Source of the DNA: Pseudarthrobacter chlorophenolicus | GTDB taxonomy: Bacteria; Actinomycetota; Actinomycetes; Actinomycetales; Micrococcaceae | NCBI RefSeq assembly: GCF_000962805.1 | Contig: NZ_JZTW01000014.1 | Location: 1-64,000, forward strand | DNA length: 64,000 nt | Reading direction: 5' to 3' | Shown here: piece after piece, positions 26,258 to 34,952 of the stretch | Position numbering within the stretch: position 1 is the stretch's first letter | How the letters are laid out: the number at the start of each line of letters is the position of its first letter | Translations under genes and position numbers: made by a program | The notes under the pieces: model-generated | What the model saw: only the letters and a program-made list of their open reading frames with translations | What the model was told of the DNA's origin: nothing | The model's database searches: none

Positions 26258-27778
26258 CTAGAGGCCCCCGGCCAGCTTGTAGTAGGCGGCGTTCCAGTTC
26301 AGGTCCTTCTTGAACTGGCGGATGGTGGTGCCGTCGTCGATGGTGAGCAGTTCGGTTCTGGCGATCTCGGCGAAGTCCTCGAAGACGTCCATGCCTACCT
26401 GGGTGGAGAGCACGGTGTGGTGCGCGGCGCCGGCGGTGAGCCAGGCGGCGGCCGAGGTGGCGAAGTCCGGTTTGGGCTGCCAGAGTGCGCGGGCGACGGG
26501 CAGGTTCGGCAGCGGCTGGTCGAGCGGGACTACGTCGACGGCGTTGGCCACCAGGCGGAAACGGTCCCGCATGTCGGAGAGAGCGACGACGACGCCCGGC
26601 GAGGCATCGGCGTCGAACACCAGCCGCACGGGATCTTCCTTGCCGCCGATGCCCAGCGGGTGGATTTCCAGCCGCGGCTTCGTCTCGGTGAGGGACGGGC
26701 AGACCTCCAGCATGTGCGCGCCGAGGATCTTCTCTGCGCCGGGCTCCAGATGGTAGGTGTAATCCTCCATCAGGGACGCCCCGCCGGGGAGACCTGCGCC
26801 CATTACCTTGGCGGCGCGGACCAAGATGGCGGTTTTCCAGTCGCCCTCGGCGCCGAAGCCATACCCGGCAGCCATCAACCGCTGCACCGCCAGGCCCGGG
26901 AGCTGGCGGAGCGCGCCAAGGTCCTCAAAGGACGTGGTGAACGCGGCAGAACCGTTGGCCTCGAGGAAGGACCGCAGGCCGAGCTCGATCCGGGCGCCGT
27001 ACCGCAGCGATTCGTGCCGGGCCGCGCCTGCACGGAGCTCCGGCACCACCTCGTAAAGGTCCTCATACTCGGCGACCAGGGCGTCGACGTCGGACTCTGC
27101 AGCGCCGTGGACGGCGTCGGCGAGCTCGTTGACGGACCAGGTGTTGACCGCGACGCCGAAGCGCAGCTCCGCTTCGGTCTTGTCGCCTTCGGTGACGGCG
27201 ACGTTGCGCATGTTGTCGCCGAAGCGGGTCAGCTTCAGGGTCCGCACGGCGGCCCAGCCGGCGGCGGCGCGCTGCCAGGAGCCTACCTGGCGGGCCACCT
27301 CAGGGTTGGAGACATGCCCGACGACGGTCTTCCGTGCGATGCCCAGCCGGGACTGGATGTAGCCGAACTCGCGGTCGCCGTGGGCGGCCTGGTTGAGGTT
27401 CATGAAGTCGAAGTCGATGTCCGCCCAAGGCAGGTCGCGGTTGGCCTGGGTGTGCAGGTGCAGCAGCGGCTTGCGGAGCAGGTCCAGGCCCTGGATCCAC
27501 ATCTTGGCCGGGCTGAACGTGTGCATCCAGGCCGTGACGCCGATGACCGAATCGTCCGCGTTGGCCTCCAGCGCGGTGCGTCGGATCGCGTCGGAATCGG
27601 TCAGGACCGGCTTCCATACGATCCGCACCGGTACGGCGGAGGCGGCGTTGAGCTGGGTGGCGATCTCCCGGGACTGGGCGGCCACCTGCTTCAGGACGTC
27701 CTCGCCGTAGAGGTGCTGGCTGCCGGTGAGGAACCAGACCTCGTAGCCGTCAAGGGAGGTGTTTGCTGCGGTGCTCAT
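26258..27778 (-). CDS. araA: L-arabinose isomerase
   Basis: About 506 residues. It converts L-arabinose to L-ribulose, a manganese-dependent reaction. Family blocks are clear: [16 protein letters not shown] at the start, [31 protein letters not shown] and [16 protein letters not shown] with the catalytic Glu. The ATG at 27778 follows AGGAG at five bases. It is the last gene of araBDA; the order araB-araD-araA on the minus strand is common in actinobacteria. Confidence 0.97.
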   Translation of the reverse strand: MSTAANTSLDGYEVWFLTGSQHLYGEDVLKQVAAQSREIATQLNAASAVPVRIVWKPVLTDSDAIRRTALEANADDSVIGVTAWMHTFSPAKMWIQGLDLLRKPLLHLHTQANRDLPWADIDFDFMNLNQAAHGDREFGYIQSRLGIARKTVVGHVSNPEVARQVGSWQRAAAGWAAVRTLKLTRFGDNMRNVAVTEGDKTEAELRFGVAVNTWSVNELADAVHGAAESDVDALVAEYEDLYEVVPELRAGAARHESLRYGARIELGLRSFLEANGSAAFTTSFEDLGALRQLPGLAVQRLMAAGYGFGAEGDWKTAILVRAAKVMGAGLPGGASLMEDYTYHLEPGAEKILGAHMLEVCPSLTETKPRLEIHPLGIGGKEDPVRLVFDADASPGVVVALSDMRDRFRLVANAVDVVPLDQPLPNLPVARALWQPKPDFATSAAAWLTAGAAHHTVLSTQVGMDVFEDFAEIARTELLTIDDGTTIRQFKKDLNWNAAYYKLAGGL

Positions 27779-27805
27779 GAATTCTCCTGGCAAAGTTTTG
27801 GAGGC

Positions 27806-28501
27806 CTATTGGCCGTAGACGTTCTGGTAGCGGGCATAGAGGGAGTCGATGTGGCCCTGGTCGATGGGCAGGGGGTCGCCGAGCTGGCGGGCGATGTGGA
27901 CGGTGCGGGCCACTTCCTCGCACATCACTGCGGCCTTCACCGCGGACTTGGCGTCCTTGCCGATGGTGAACGGGCCATGGTTTTGCATCAGCACTGCCGG
28001 GGAGTTGGAGTTCTTCAGCGTTTCCACGATGCCGTGGCCGATCGAGTCGTCGCCGATCAGCGCGAAGGGTCCCACCGGAATCTCGCCGCCGAACTCGTCG
28101 CTCATCATGGTGAGCACGCACGGGATGGCTTCACCTCGGGCTGCCCAGGCGGTGGCGTAGGTGGAGTGCGTGTGGACCACGCCGCCCACCTCGGGCATGT
28201 GGCGGTAGACGTAGGCGTGCGCTGCCGTGTCCGACGACGGCGAGAGCGCCGGGTTGCCCCAGTCGCCGTCGTCATTACCTGGCACAGGCGTGCCATAAAG
28301 GTCGGTCACCACCATCTGCTCCGGCGTCAGGTCCTGGTAGGAGACGCCGGAGGGCTTGATGACCATGAGATCGGTTCCGGGCACGCGGGCGGAGACGTTG
28401 CCTGCAGTCCACGCCACCAGTTCGTACCGGGTCAGCTCGGCGTGCAGGGCGCAAACGTCCGCCCTGGTGCGGGCGATGGCGTCCAGGAGCGCGGCGCTCA
28501 T
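27806..28501 (-). CDS. araD: L-ribulose-5-phosphate 4-epimerase
   Basis: A 231-residue class II aldolase-fold epimerase that converts L-ribulose 5-phosphate to D-xylulose 5-phosphate. WTAGNVSARVPG, the zinc His pair in VVHTHSTYATAWAA and VLMQNHGPFTIG are the conserved elements. The ATG overlaps the araB stop (ATGA). Confidence 0.96.
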   Translation of the reverse strand: MSAALLDAIARTRADVCALHAELTRYELVAWTAGNVSARVPGTDLMVIKPSGVSYQDLTPEQMVVTDLYGTPVPGNDDGDWGNPALSPSSDTAAHAYVYRHMPEVGGVVHTHSTYATAWAARGEAIPCVLTMMSDEFGGEIPVGPFALIGDDSIGHGIVETLKNSNSPAVLMQNHGPFTIGKDAKSAVKAAVMCEEVARTVHIARQLGDPLPIDQGHIDSLYARYQNVYGQ

Positions 28502-30231
28502 GCGGTCACCTCCACGGGAACTTCGGTCACAGCCGCTTCCGAAGTGATCCCTGAGGCTCGGCGCTGGATGGCCTTGAGCCGGTGCATCACGTCGTTGCTG
28601 CCGCGGCCGAAGTAGTCGTGCAGGGCTTTGTATTCCCGGAACAGCTCCTCGTAGGCGGCCACGTTCTCCGGAATGGGCGTGTACACCTCGCCGGGTTCGG
28701 ATCCCATGGCGGCGGCAGCCTCGCGGATGTCCGCGTAGTGTCCGGCCGCGACGGCGGCGTGGATGGCCGAGCCGAGGGCCGGGCCCTGGGCGGAGCCGAT
28801 GGTGGACAGCTGCAGGCCGGTGACGTCGGCATAGATCTGCATCAGGAGTTTATTCTTGAGCAGGCCGCCGGCCACGATGAACTCCTTGACCGGGACACCG
28901 GCGTCGCGGAAGGCCTCCACGATGGTGCGTGTGCCGAAGGCCGTGGCCTCGAGCAGGGCCCGGTAAATATCTTCCGGCGTGGTGGCGAGGGTCTGGCCCA
29001 CGATGACTCCGGAGAGTTCGTGGTCCACCAGCACGGACCGGTTGCCGGAGTGCCAGTCGAGCGCGATCAGCCCGTGTTGGCCGATGGCCTGGCTTGAGGC
29101 AAGTTCGGTGAGGTATTCGTGGATGCCGAGTCCCGCCGCCGCGGCCGCCCGGTGGTATTCGGGCGGGACACCGTTTTTGGTGAACCAGCCGAAAATATCG
29201 CCGACACCGGACTGGCCTGCCTCGTAGCCCCAGAGGCCGGGAACGATCCCGCCGTCCACCACGCCACACATGCCGGGGACTTCGCGGAGCTCGGCACCGT
29301 TCATGACGTGGCAGGTGGACGTTCCCATGATGGCCACCAGCTGGCCGGGATCCACTGCCTTGGCGGCCGGGGCGGTGACGTGCGCATCCACGTTTCCGAC
29401 AGCGACGGCGATGCCCTCCGGCAGGCCGGTCCACGCTGCGGCCTCAGCCGTGAGGAAGCCGGCAGCATCGCCGAGTTGGCCGATGGTGTGCTCGAGTTTC
29501 GCGCTGACGAAGTCCTTGAACTGCGGGTTCAATGCAGCCAGGAAGTCCTCAGACGGGTACCGGCTGTCCTGGTAGATGCCTTTATAACCGGCGGTGCAGG
29601 CGTTGCGGACGTACTCCCCGCAGAGCTGCCAGACGATCCAGTCGGCGGCTTCCACCCAGTGATCCATGGCGGCGTAGGCTTCGGGATCTTCCTCAAGCAG
29701 CTGGAGCCCCTTGGCGAATTCCCATTCGGAGGAGATCAGCCCGCCGTAGCGGGGCAGCCAATCCTCGCCGCGCTCTGCCGCGAGCCGGTTGATCCGGTCG
29801 GCCTGCGGCTGGGCCGCGTGGTGGCGCCATAGTTTCACGTAGGCGTGCGGCCGGTTTGCAAACCCCGGCACCTCGTTCAGCGGCGTTCCGTCGACCCGCG
29901 TGGGCACCATGGTGCAGGCGGTGAAGTCCGTGGCGATTCCGACGACGGCCGCCGGGTCGATTCCCGCGTCCGCGACGGCGGCGGGGACGGCGATGCGCAG
30001 GACGTCCCGGTAGTCGCTCGGCACCTGGAGTGCCCATTCGCCGGGAAGCCGGGCGCCGCCGTCGCCCGCTACGTCCTTGGGGAGGGAATCGGTGAGGACG
30101 GCGTGGGGATAGTCAAAGACTCCGCTGCCCAGTTCCTTGCCGTCCCTGACGCGCACCACCACGGCCCGGCCGGAGAGTGTCCCGTAATCAACACCGATGA
30201 CGCAGGCCTCGGCACTGTCCGCTGTTTTCAT
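28498..30231 (-). CDS. araB: L-ribulokinase
   Basis: A 577-residue FGGY-family kinase that phosphorylates L-ribulose at O5. The N-terminal phosphate motif GVDYGTLSGRAVVVRV, the substrate segment GIATDFTACTMVP and the C-terminal EATAFGTRTIVEAFRDAG and IVAGGLLKNKLLMQIYADV fit AraB. It is the first gene of the operon and lies behind a LacI-type operator. Confidence 0.97.
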   Translation of the reverse strand: MKTADSAEACVIGVDYGTLSGRAVVVRVRDGKELGSGVFDYPHAVLTDSLPKDVAGDGGARLPGEWALQVPSDYRDVLRIAVPAAVADAGIDPAAVVGIATDFTACTMVPTRVDGTPLNEVPGFANRPHAYVKLWRHHAAQPQADRINRLAAERGEDWLPRYGGLISSEWEFAKGLQLLEEDPEAYAAMDHWVEAADWIVWQLCGEYVRNACTAGYKGIYQDSRYPSEDFLAALNPQFKDFVSAKLEHTIGQLGDAAGFLTAEAAAWTGLPEGIAVAVGNVDAHVTAPAAKAVDPGQLVAIMGTSTCHVMNGAELREVPGMCGVVDGGIVPGLWGYEAGQSGVGDIFGWFTKNGVPPEYHRAAAAAGLGIHEYLTELASSQAIGQHGLIALDWHSGNRSVLVDHELSGVIVGQTLATTPEDIYRALLEATAFGTRTIVEAFRDAGVPVKEFIVAGGLLKNKLLMQIYADVTGLQLSTIGSAQGPALGSAIHAAVAAGHYADIREAAAAMGSEPGEVYTPIPENVAAYEELFREYKALHDYFGRGSNDVMHRLKAIQRRASGITSEAAVTEVPVEVTA

Positions 30232-30276
30232 GGAAGTTCCTTTGATAGCTGCCGCAGCGTTGCGGCCTGGGTCTAA

Positions 30277-30292
30277 TTGTGAGCGCTAACAA
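30277..30292. promoter_or_regulatory. LacI-type operator upstream of araBDA
   Basis: TTGTGAGCGCTAACAA is palindromic except at one symmetric pair, with the CG-centred AGCGCT core typical of LacI family operators. It lies about 45 bases upstream of the araB ATG. Either of the two LacI family regulators in the window could bind it; the one at 21.7 kb is nearer. Confidence 0.75.
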
Positions 30293-30351
30293 GAATGAAG
30301 TCAACGAGCGTCCTCCTGGCGGGTTTTCCGGTTTGGCCGGCCCGGGTCTGC

Positions 30352-31011
30352 CTAGCGGGAGCCGCGGCGGGTGAACACCATGTGCACCACTCCGGTAGGC
30401 GATGTGGTGGACTCGACGTCGAAGCGCTCGTCCAGGCCTTCCAGCCCGTCCCACAGCCGCTCACCGCGGCCGAGAATGATGGGCACTACGGCGATGTGCA
30501 TGTGGTCGATCAGGTCGGCTTCGAGGAACTGCCGCACCGTGTCCGCACCGCCGCCGATCCTGACGTCGAGGCCCGGGGCCAGTTCGCGGGCTTTCGCGAG
30601 CGCAGTTGCCGGGTCGGCATCAATGAAGTGGAAAGTGGTTCCGCCCTCCATTTCAAGGGTGGGCCGGGGATGGTGCGTGAGGACAACAACGGGGGTATGG
30701 AAGACGGGATTGTCGCCCCACCATCCCTTCCACTCCTCGTCCTCCCAAGGCCCGCGCTGGGGGCCGAACTTGTTGCGCCCCATGATTTCGACGCCGACCC
30801 CCTTCCCCCACTGGCTGGCGAAGGCCTCATCGACGCCAAAGGATGCCTGCCCCTCTCCGTGGAGGCCCATGGCGCGGAAGGTACGCGTCCCGAAGGCCCA
30901 CTCCATGAGCCTCGAGCCGGCATGGCCGAACGGGGCCTCGAGCTGCTGGCCCTCGCCCGTGCCGAAGCCGTCGAGGGAAACCGAAAAGTTGTGCACGCGG
31001 ACGAGGGGCAT
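30352..31011 (-). CDS. Dihydrofolate reductase family protein (RibD C-terminal-like)
   Basis: A 219-residue protein of the RibD_C/DHFR-like superfamily. It starts MPLVRVHNFSVSLDGFGTG, with GRNKFGPQRGPWED, TPVVVLTHHPRP and VRIGGGADTVRQFLEADLIDHMHIAVVPIILGRG split across the fold. Such proteins are NADPH-dependent reductases of unknown substrate, common in actinobacteria. It diverges from nothing obvious and lies about 120 bases from the araB start on the same strand, so it may have its own promoter. Confidence 0.85.
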   Translation of the reverse strand: MPLVRVHNFSVSLDGFGTGEGQQLEAPFGHAGSRLMEWAFGTRTFRAMGLHGEGQASFGVDEAFASQWGKGVGVEIMGRNKFGPQRGPWEDEEWKGWWGDNPVFHTPVVVLTHHPRPTLEMEGGTTFHFIDADPATALAKARELAPGLDVRIGGGADTVRQFLEADLIDHMHIAVVPIILGRGERLWDGLEGLDERFDVESTTSPTGVVHMVFTRRGSR

Positions 31012-31085
31012 GTCATCTCCTGGGGTGTGCTTGCCTGGTCACCTCACCTTAGGGGCATCGAACCCGGATGCTCCAGAGCCTGCGG

Positions 31086-31871
31086 TCAGAAAGCAGCAGC
31101 GCTGGTGCTTCCGAGCCAGTCCTTCAGCAGCGCGGCCGTAAGATCCGGGCGTTCAAGGTGCGCACTGTGGCCGGCGGCGTCAAGAACGGCGTAGGTCCCA
31201 CGGACGTAGTGGTCCCGAAGCTTCCACCCGTCCTCATAGCCCGTGACGTGGTCCTGCCGGCCGAAGAGATGCAATGATGGCGCTTCGAACGGGGCTGGAT
31301 GAGCGATTTCCGGTTCAACGGGGAGCGAATACCCGCCTCTCACGCGTTCCAGGACGGTTTGGTCCGCGTCGCGGAGGCCGGGAAGTACGTACCGGGTGAA
31401 AGCATCCAGTGTGTCCATGCTTTGAACGACAGCCATCTCTTCGAAGTCGTCCCTGGACGGCCCTGCCAAAGCCAGGACTGAAGGGTCTTCCCGGACAACC
31501 TGACGGCGGGGCAAGTCGCGCGCGGCATGGACCGGTTCATAGACACCCGCAAGTGTGGCCAGGCCGAGAACCTGCGCCCGCAGCTCATGAGCAACATAGC
31601 GGGCAAGCATGCCTCCAAACGAGTTGCCTATCACCGCAAAATGCCGGTTTCCAAGGTGGCCCCGGATATCGTCCAGAACTTCCTGCGATATCTGGTGGGC
31701 GCTGGCGGCGTTGTTGCCGGAACCCCCTGCCGCCCAGGGCAGGTCGATGTAGAGTCGCTGCCATCCACGTTCACCGATGGCATCTTCCAGCGGGAGCATG
31801 ATCCTGTGGTCCACACCGAAACCGTGAATCACGACGAGCGGCAGTCCATCCCCACAGATTTGAGCAATCAC
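31086..31871 (-). CDS. Alpha/beta hydrolase
   Basis: About 261 residues. The oxyanion-hole HGFGVDHR, nucleophile elbow GNSFGG, acid residue in LFGRQDHVTGY and the terminal His in AGHSAHLERP give a complete catalytic triad layout. I choose the GTG at 31871 (VIAQICGDGLPLVVIHGFG) because the domain begins there; an ATG at 31985 gives a longer, non-conserved N-terminus. The substrate is unknown. Confidence 0.75.
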   Translation of the reverse strand: MIAQICGDGLPLVVIHGFGVDHRIMLPLEDAIGERGWQRLYIDLPWAAGGSGNNAASAHQISQEVLDDIRGHLGNRHFAVIGNSFGGMLARYVAHELRAQVLGLATLAGVYEPVHAARDLPRRQVVREDPSVLALAGPSRDDFEEMAVVQSMDTLDAFTRYVLPGLRDADQTVLERVRGGYSLPVEPEIAHPAPFEAPSLHLFGRQDHVTGYEDGWKLRDHYVRGTYAVLDAAGHSAHLERPDLTAALLKDWLGSTSAAAF

Positions 31872-32229
31872 GGACCAGAGCCTACCGCCCCCGCCCCGGC
31901 GCGTATGCTGCCCGATTCCCCAAAAGATGACCTGGGCACGCGTTTCATGCCTGACGAGAAGCATCTCCAGGCCTCGCCGCGTCACGCACAGCAGCCTTTC
32001 GGAGGGCGCCCGACGGCGGAGCCCCGGTTATGCGCGGAACAGAAGGCTTGGGGAGGCCAGAAGCGTGCCCTGCGTGACGGCGGGCTGCTCAGACAGGCCG
32101 GACCAGGAGTAGTGCCCGGCACCGGTGAATTAAGTTCCCTGCGGAGTTTCTCCATAAAGGCGTTCATCAGCAGCAATTCAGGGTACGGTCCACAGGTACT
32201 GCCCAACCGGATGGATCGAGGGGATCCCT
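31872..32229. other. Intergenic region without a convincing gene
   Basis: About 360 bases between the alpha/beta hydrolase and the membrane protein gene. A 61-codon frame on the minus strand (start near 32167) has no ribosome site and an unusual composition, so I do not call it. The part next to 32229 should carry the promoter of the membrane protein. Confidence 0.35.
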
Positions 32230-32730
32230 GTGGCCACCACCAGAGTCGAACCCGGGCGCATACCCAGTGCGTCACTGGCATGGCTCCTCGGCCCGCTCGC
32301 CACCGGCTTAGGGTGGGCGGCGCATGTCCTGGGCGGCGGAGCCTCCCCGTCGCTGGTGATCGTGGTGGCCCTCGCCGCGCTGCTGGGCATGGCGGCGGCG
32401 ATCGGCAAGCCCGGGCGGCTGCCAGGGTGGGGCCTGCTCCTGACGGCCGGGATCGCCCAGCAAATGCTGCACTTTGCCTTCGCTGCCTTTTCGATTTCCA
32501 CCGGATTCGACGCACCCTCCCATGGCCACGGTCAATCGCCCGCCCAGGACCCCAGCACGGCAAACCAGGGCCAAGGACCCGTGGCGCATGATCTGCATCT
32601 GCTCTTGTACCTGCACATGGGAGCGGCCCTGCTGACCCTTGTCATTACACGGCAACTGGACAGGATTCCCGCACGCCGGAGCCAACGGAAACCACTCGAA
32701 GTGCACGCAGGGATGCGGGTCAGGAAGTAA
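32230..32730 (+). CDS. Small membrane protein, unknown function
   Basis: A 166-residue protein with four predicted membrane segments (about 16-33, 40-57, 66-85 and 125-142) and a His/Gln-rich loop (SHGHGQSPAQ) between the third and fourth. The GTG at 32230 follows GAGGGG at six bases. The His-rich loop could bind metal, but no family is recognisable. The 3' end overlaps the convergent anti-sigma gene by 11 bases. Confidence 0.6.
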   Translation: MATTRVEPGRIPSASLAWLLGPLATGLGWAAHVLGGGASPSLVIVVALAALLGMAAAIGKPGRLPGWGLLLTAGIAQQMLHFAFAAFSISTGFDAPSHGHGQSPAQDPSTANQGQGPVAHDLHLLLYLHMGAALLTLVITRQLDRIPARRSQRKPLEVHAGMRVRK

Positions 32731-33484
32731 GCGTTCCGCGGACAATGCTGACGCTTGAGTGGCCCGGGTTCCCGTCCACCGGTTCGTCAGAAACGTCAAC
32801 GATCGGGTAGTCGGCCAGCTGCAGCCCCGCAGGAACCTGGAACGTCCCGGAGTCAGAGGCCATGACGCCGAGGCTGACCAGCCGTGACAGGTCAGGTGCA
32901 ATCAGCCAGACCTCCTGGTACCCCTTCGCTTCATCCTTGTCGAGCGTGACCTCCAGGCTGCGGGAACCATCGGCCGCCTCCACCACTTTGGCTGAACCGC
33001 TGGCCGAGTACTGCGCCAGCGGCGTCAGCTGGGCCTGAGCCAGCTGGGTGGGCTGGGGTGGTTGGGCGGGCCGCATGGACGCCCAGATTCCACCACCCGC
33101 AACGAGGACCACAGCCGCGGCGGCGGCGATCCACGTACCGGTGCGCTGCCACCATGCCTTCTTCCGCGGGCTGAATACGGCAACGTTCGACGGCGCCGCC
33201 TCGGCAGGTGCCTCCGCGGGCTTGGTCCCGGGACCACTCAGCGGGTCCTCCCGGACAGAGTCGGCAAGTCCAAGTTCCCGGTGGATCCCGGCCCACACCT
33301 GGGGCCCGGGAACGGACAGGCTGGTGGAGTCCGGCGTCGTCTTCACTGCGTCAACGGTGCGGCGCAGCGCGGCGTAGTCGGAGGCGCATTCGGGGCACAC
33401 ATTGAGGTGCTCCCGGCCGTCGGCGTCCTCCCAGTCGTCGTAGAGCGCCAGGAGGCTCAACTGTTCCGGATCAAGATGCGGCAT
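32720..33484 (-). CDS. rskA: Anti-sigma factor, RskA-type
   Basis: A 254-residue membrane-anchored anti-sigma factor. The N-terminal cytoplasmic zinc-binding anti-sigma domain has H-x3-C-x2-C (HLNVCPEC); a membrane segment (TWIAAAAAVVLVAGGGIW) follows at about 115-133, and the C-terminal extracytoplasmic domain (RSLEVTLDKDEAKGYQEVWLI) is the RskA domain. It should hold the adjacent sigma factor until regulated proteolysis. GGAGGT precedes the ATG at 33484, which overlaps the sigma gene by 14 bases. Confidence 0.9.
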   Translation of the reverse strand: MPHLDPEQLSLLALYDDWEDADGREHLNVCPECASDYAALRRTVDAVKTTPDSTSLSVPGPQVWAGIHRELGLADSVREDPLSGPGTKPAEAPAEAAPSNVAVFSPRKKAWWQRTGTWIAAAAAVVLVAGGGIWASMRPAQPPQPTQLAQAQLTPLAQYSASGSAKVVEAADGSRSLEVTLDKDEAKGYQEVWLIAPDLSRLVSLGVMASDSGTFQVPAGLQLADYPIVDVSDEPVDGNPGHSSVSIVRGTLTS

Positions 33485-34052
33485 GGTCTACCTCCAATCG
33501 GCTTCTCAAATGCGTCAGGCTGCGGCGGATGTGGCTCTTGACCGTACCAAGCGGCAGGTCCAGTTTCCGAGAGATCTGTTCGTGCGTCAGATCCTCGTAG
33601 AAGGCCAGCTTCATGATGGAGCCCTGCGGTTCGCCCAGTCTTTCCAGCTCTCCGTCCAGCATCAGCCGGTCCGCCAGAACCTCTGCGGCCTCTGATCCTG
33701 CGCCTACTTCTCCGGCAGCCAGTCCGGCGCCGGCTACCGCGTGGGCCTTGCGGACTTCGCGTGCGGTCGCCGAGTGCGCGTCGGTGATGACGTTCCTGGT
33801 GATCCCCACAATCCAGGCGGGCAGCCGGGCCACGTCCGGGTTGAAAGTGCTCCGCGAACGCCACACCCGGATGAAGACTTCCTGGGTGACATCGTCAGCG
33901 GCTGATGCATCTGCCAGGGAACGGAGGGCCAGGGTGTGCACCAGCGGGGCGAACTCGCGGTAGGCCGCGGCCAAAGCCTTCTCATCACCGGCGAGGAAAG
34001 AGGCAGTCAGCCGGTCATCCCAGCCGTGGGAGGCCTGCGCAGGAGGGGTCAC
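33471..34052 (-). CDS. sigK: ECF RNA polymerase sigma factor, SigK-type
   Basis: A 193-residue extracytoplasmic-function sigma factor. Region 2 (YREFAPLVHTLALRSLADA, DDVTQEVFIRVWRSRSTF) and region 4 (YEDLTHEQISRKLDLPLGTVKSHIRRSLTHLR) are intact. The GTG at 34052 has GAAGGAG six bases upstream and is preferred to the ATG at 34088. Paired by overlap with an RskA-type anti-sigma gene; the sortase and DUF4397 genes upstream on the same strand are likely regulon members or partners. Confidence 0.9.
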   Translation of the reverse strand: MTPPAQASHGWDDRLTASFLAGDEKALAAAYREFAPLVHTLALRSLADASAADDVTQEVFIRVWRSRSTFNPDVARLPAWIVGITRNVITDAHSATAREVRKAHAVAGAGLAAGEVGAGSEAAEVLADRLMLDGELERLGEPQGSIMKLAFYEDLTHEQISRKLDLPLGTVKSHIRRSLTHLRSRLEVDHAAS

Positions 34053-34101
34053 TCGCGGCTCCTTCCCGGCATCGATGACGAGAACCATGGCTGGTCACCA
34101 C

Positions 34102-34833
34102 TTACCCGGGGACCGCGGTGACTATCACATTGTCGCTGTAGTCCATCCGCTCGTCCAGCCATCTTCCGCCGCAGGTTACCACCTTGAGCTCGTGCGGCCC
34201 GGTACGGCGGAAGAGCGAGCCACCGTCGAACTTGTCCTTGGCCATCAATTCCACCCTTACCACGCGGTAGGTGAGGTCCGGGGCGCCGTCACGGCCTACG
34301 CGGATGGCGGTGCCCTCGGCCAGCGATTTCAGGGCGGAGAACGGCGCCCTGTCCGAGGCGGTGTCGATGTGGCCGGCTATCACGGAAGCCCCCGAAGCAG
34401 CGCCGGGTGCGGGCCCGAACCGGTACCAGGCCGCGCGGTCAAAGGCGTCCGGGATTTCCATGGCGCCCTCGCCGGACACTCCCCCGGGGACCACCGGCAT
34501 GTCGATGGCCGTGCCGGCGATGGAGATCGACGTCGGCACGGGATCCGCCGAGACAGTGCCCAGGGTGGCCGGATGGACGGGAATGGTGGGCGCCGCACCC
34601 GGCTGGCCGGCCGAAGCGGCCGCGCCCTGGGTAGTAGGACCGGGAGTGGGAACCAACCTGGGAGGGGCAGTTGCTGCAGGGGCTGCTGTACTGGCGGGCG
34701 CAACGGACGGTGCTGTGGACTGTCCGGCCGGTGCGCATGCGGTCAGCACCCCTAGGGACACGGCGGCGGCCATCCGCACCCCAACAGATGGACGACGGCG
34801 GAACTCCCCTGCCGTCGTCGTGCATCCGTTCAT
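34102..34833 (-). CDS. Class F sortase
   Basis: A 243-residue secreted, probably lipid-anchored transpeptidase. An N-terminal signal ends in a lipobox-like LGVLTACAP; a Pro/Ala/Thr-rich linker follows to about residue 95. The sortase domain has the catalytic His in VIAGHIDT, Cys in VVTCGG and Arg in LDERMDYSDN. Class F enzymes are common in actinobacteria and their substrates are poorly known. GAAAGG precedes the ATG at 34833. The sigma factor gene follows 49 bases downstream. Confidence 0.85.
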   Translation of the reverse strand: MNGCTTTAGEFRRRPSVGVRMAAAVSLGVLTACAPAGQSTAPSVAPASTAAPAATAPPRLVPTPGPTTQGAAASAGQPGAAPTIPVHPATLGTVSADPVPTSISIAGTAIDMPVVPGGVSGEGAMEIPDAFDRAAWYRFGPAPGAASGASVIAGHIDTASDRAPFSALKSLAEGTAIRVGRDGAPDLTYRVVRVELMAKDKFDGGSLFRRTGPHELKVVTCGGRWLDERMDYSDNVIVTAVPG

Positions 34834-34952
34834 CGCCGTGCCTTTCTCAGTCCGGGCCCCGTGCCCGCGGGGAGTAGTGGTTTTCGGTAGGGTGGCCGCC
34901 CAGCGCAGGTGGGCAGGGTACGCCGGGCGGCCGGTCTTTCGGATCCGGTACG

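Noticed and set aside
26417..28615. A 732-codon open frame on the plus strand
   Set aside because: Antisense to araA and araD, which match their families over full length.
31982..32167. A 61-codon minus-strand frame (MNAFMEKLRREL...)
   Set aside because: No ribosome site, composition unlike coding sequence, and it overlaps the upstream part of the hydrolase frame.
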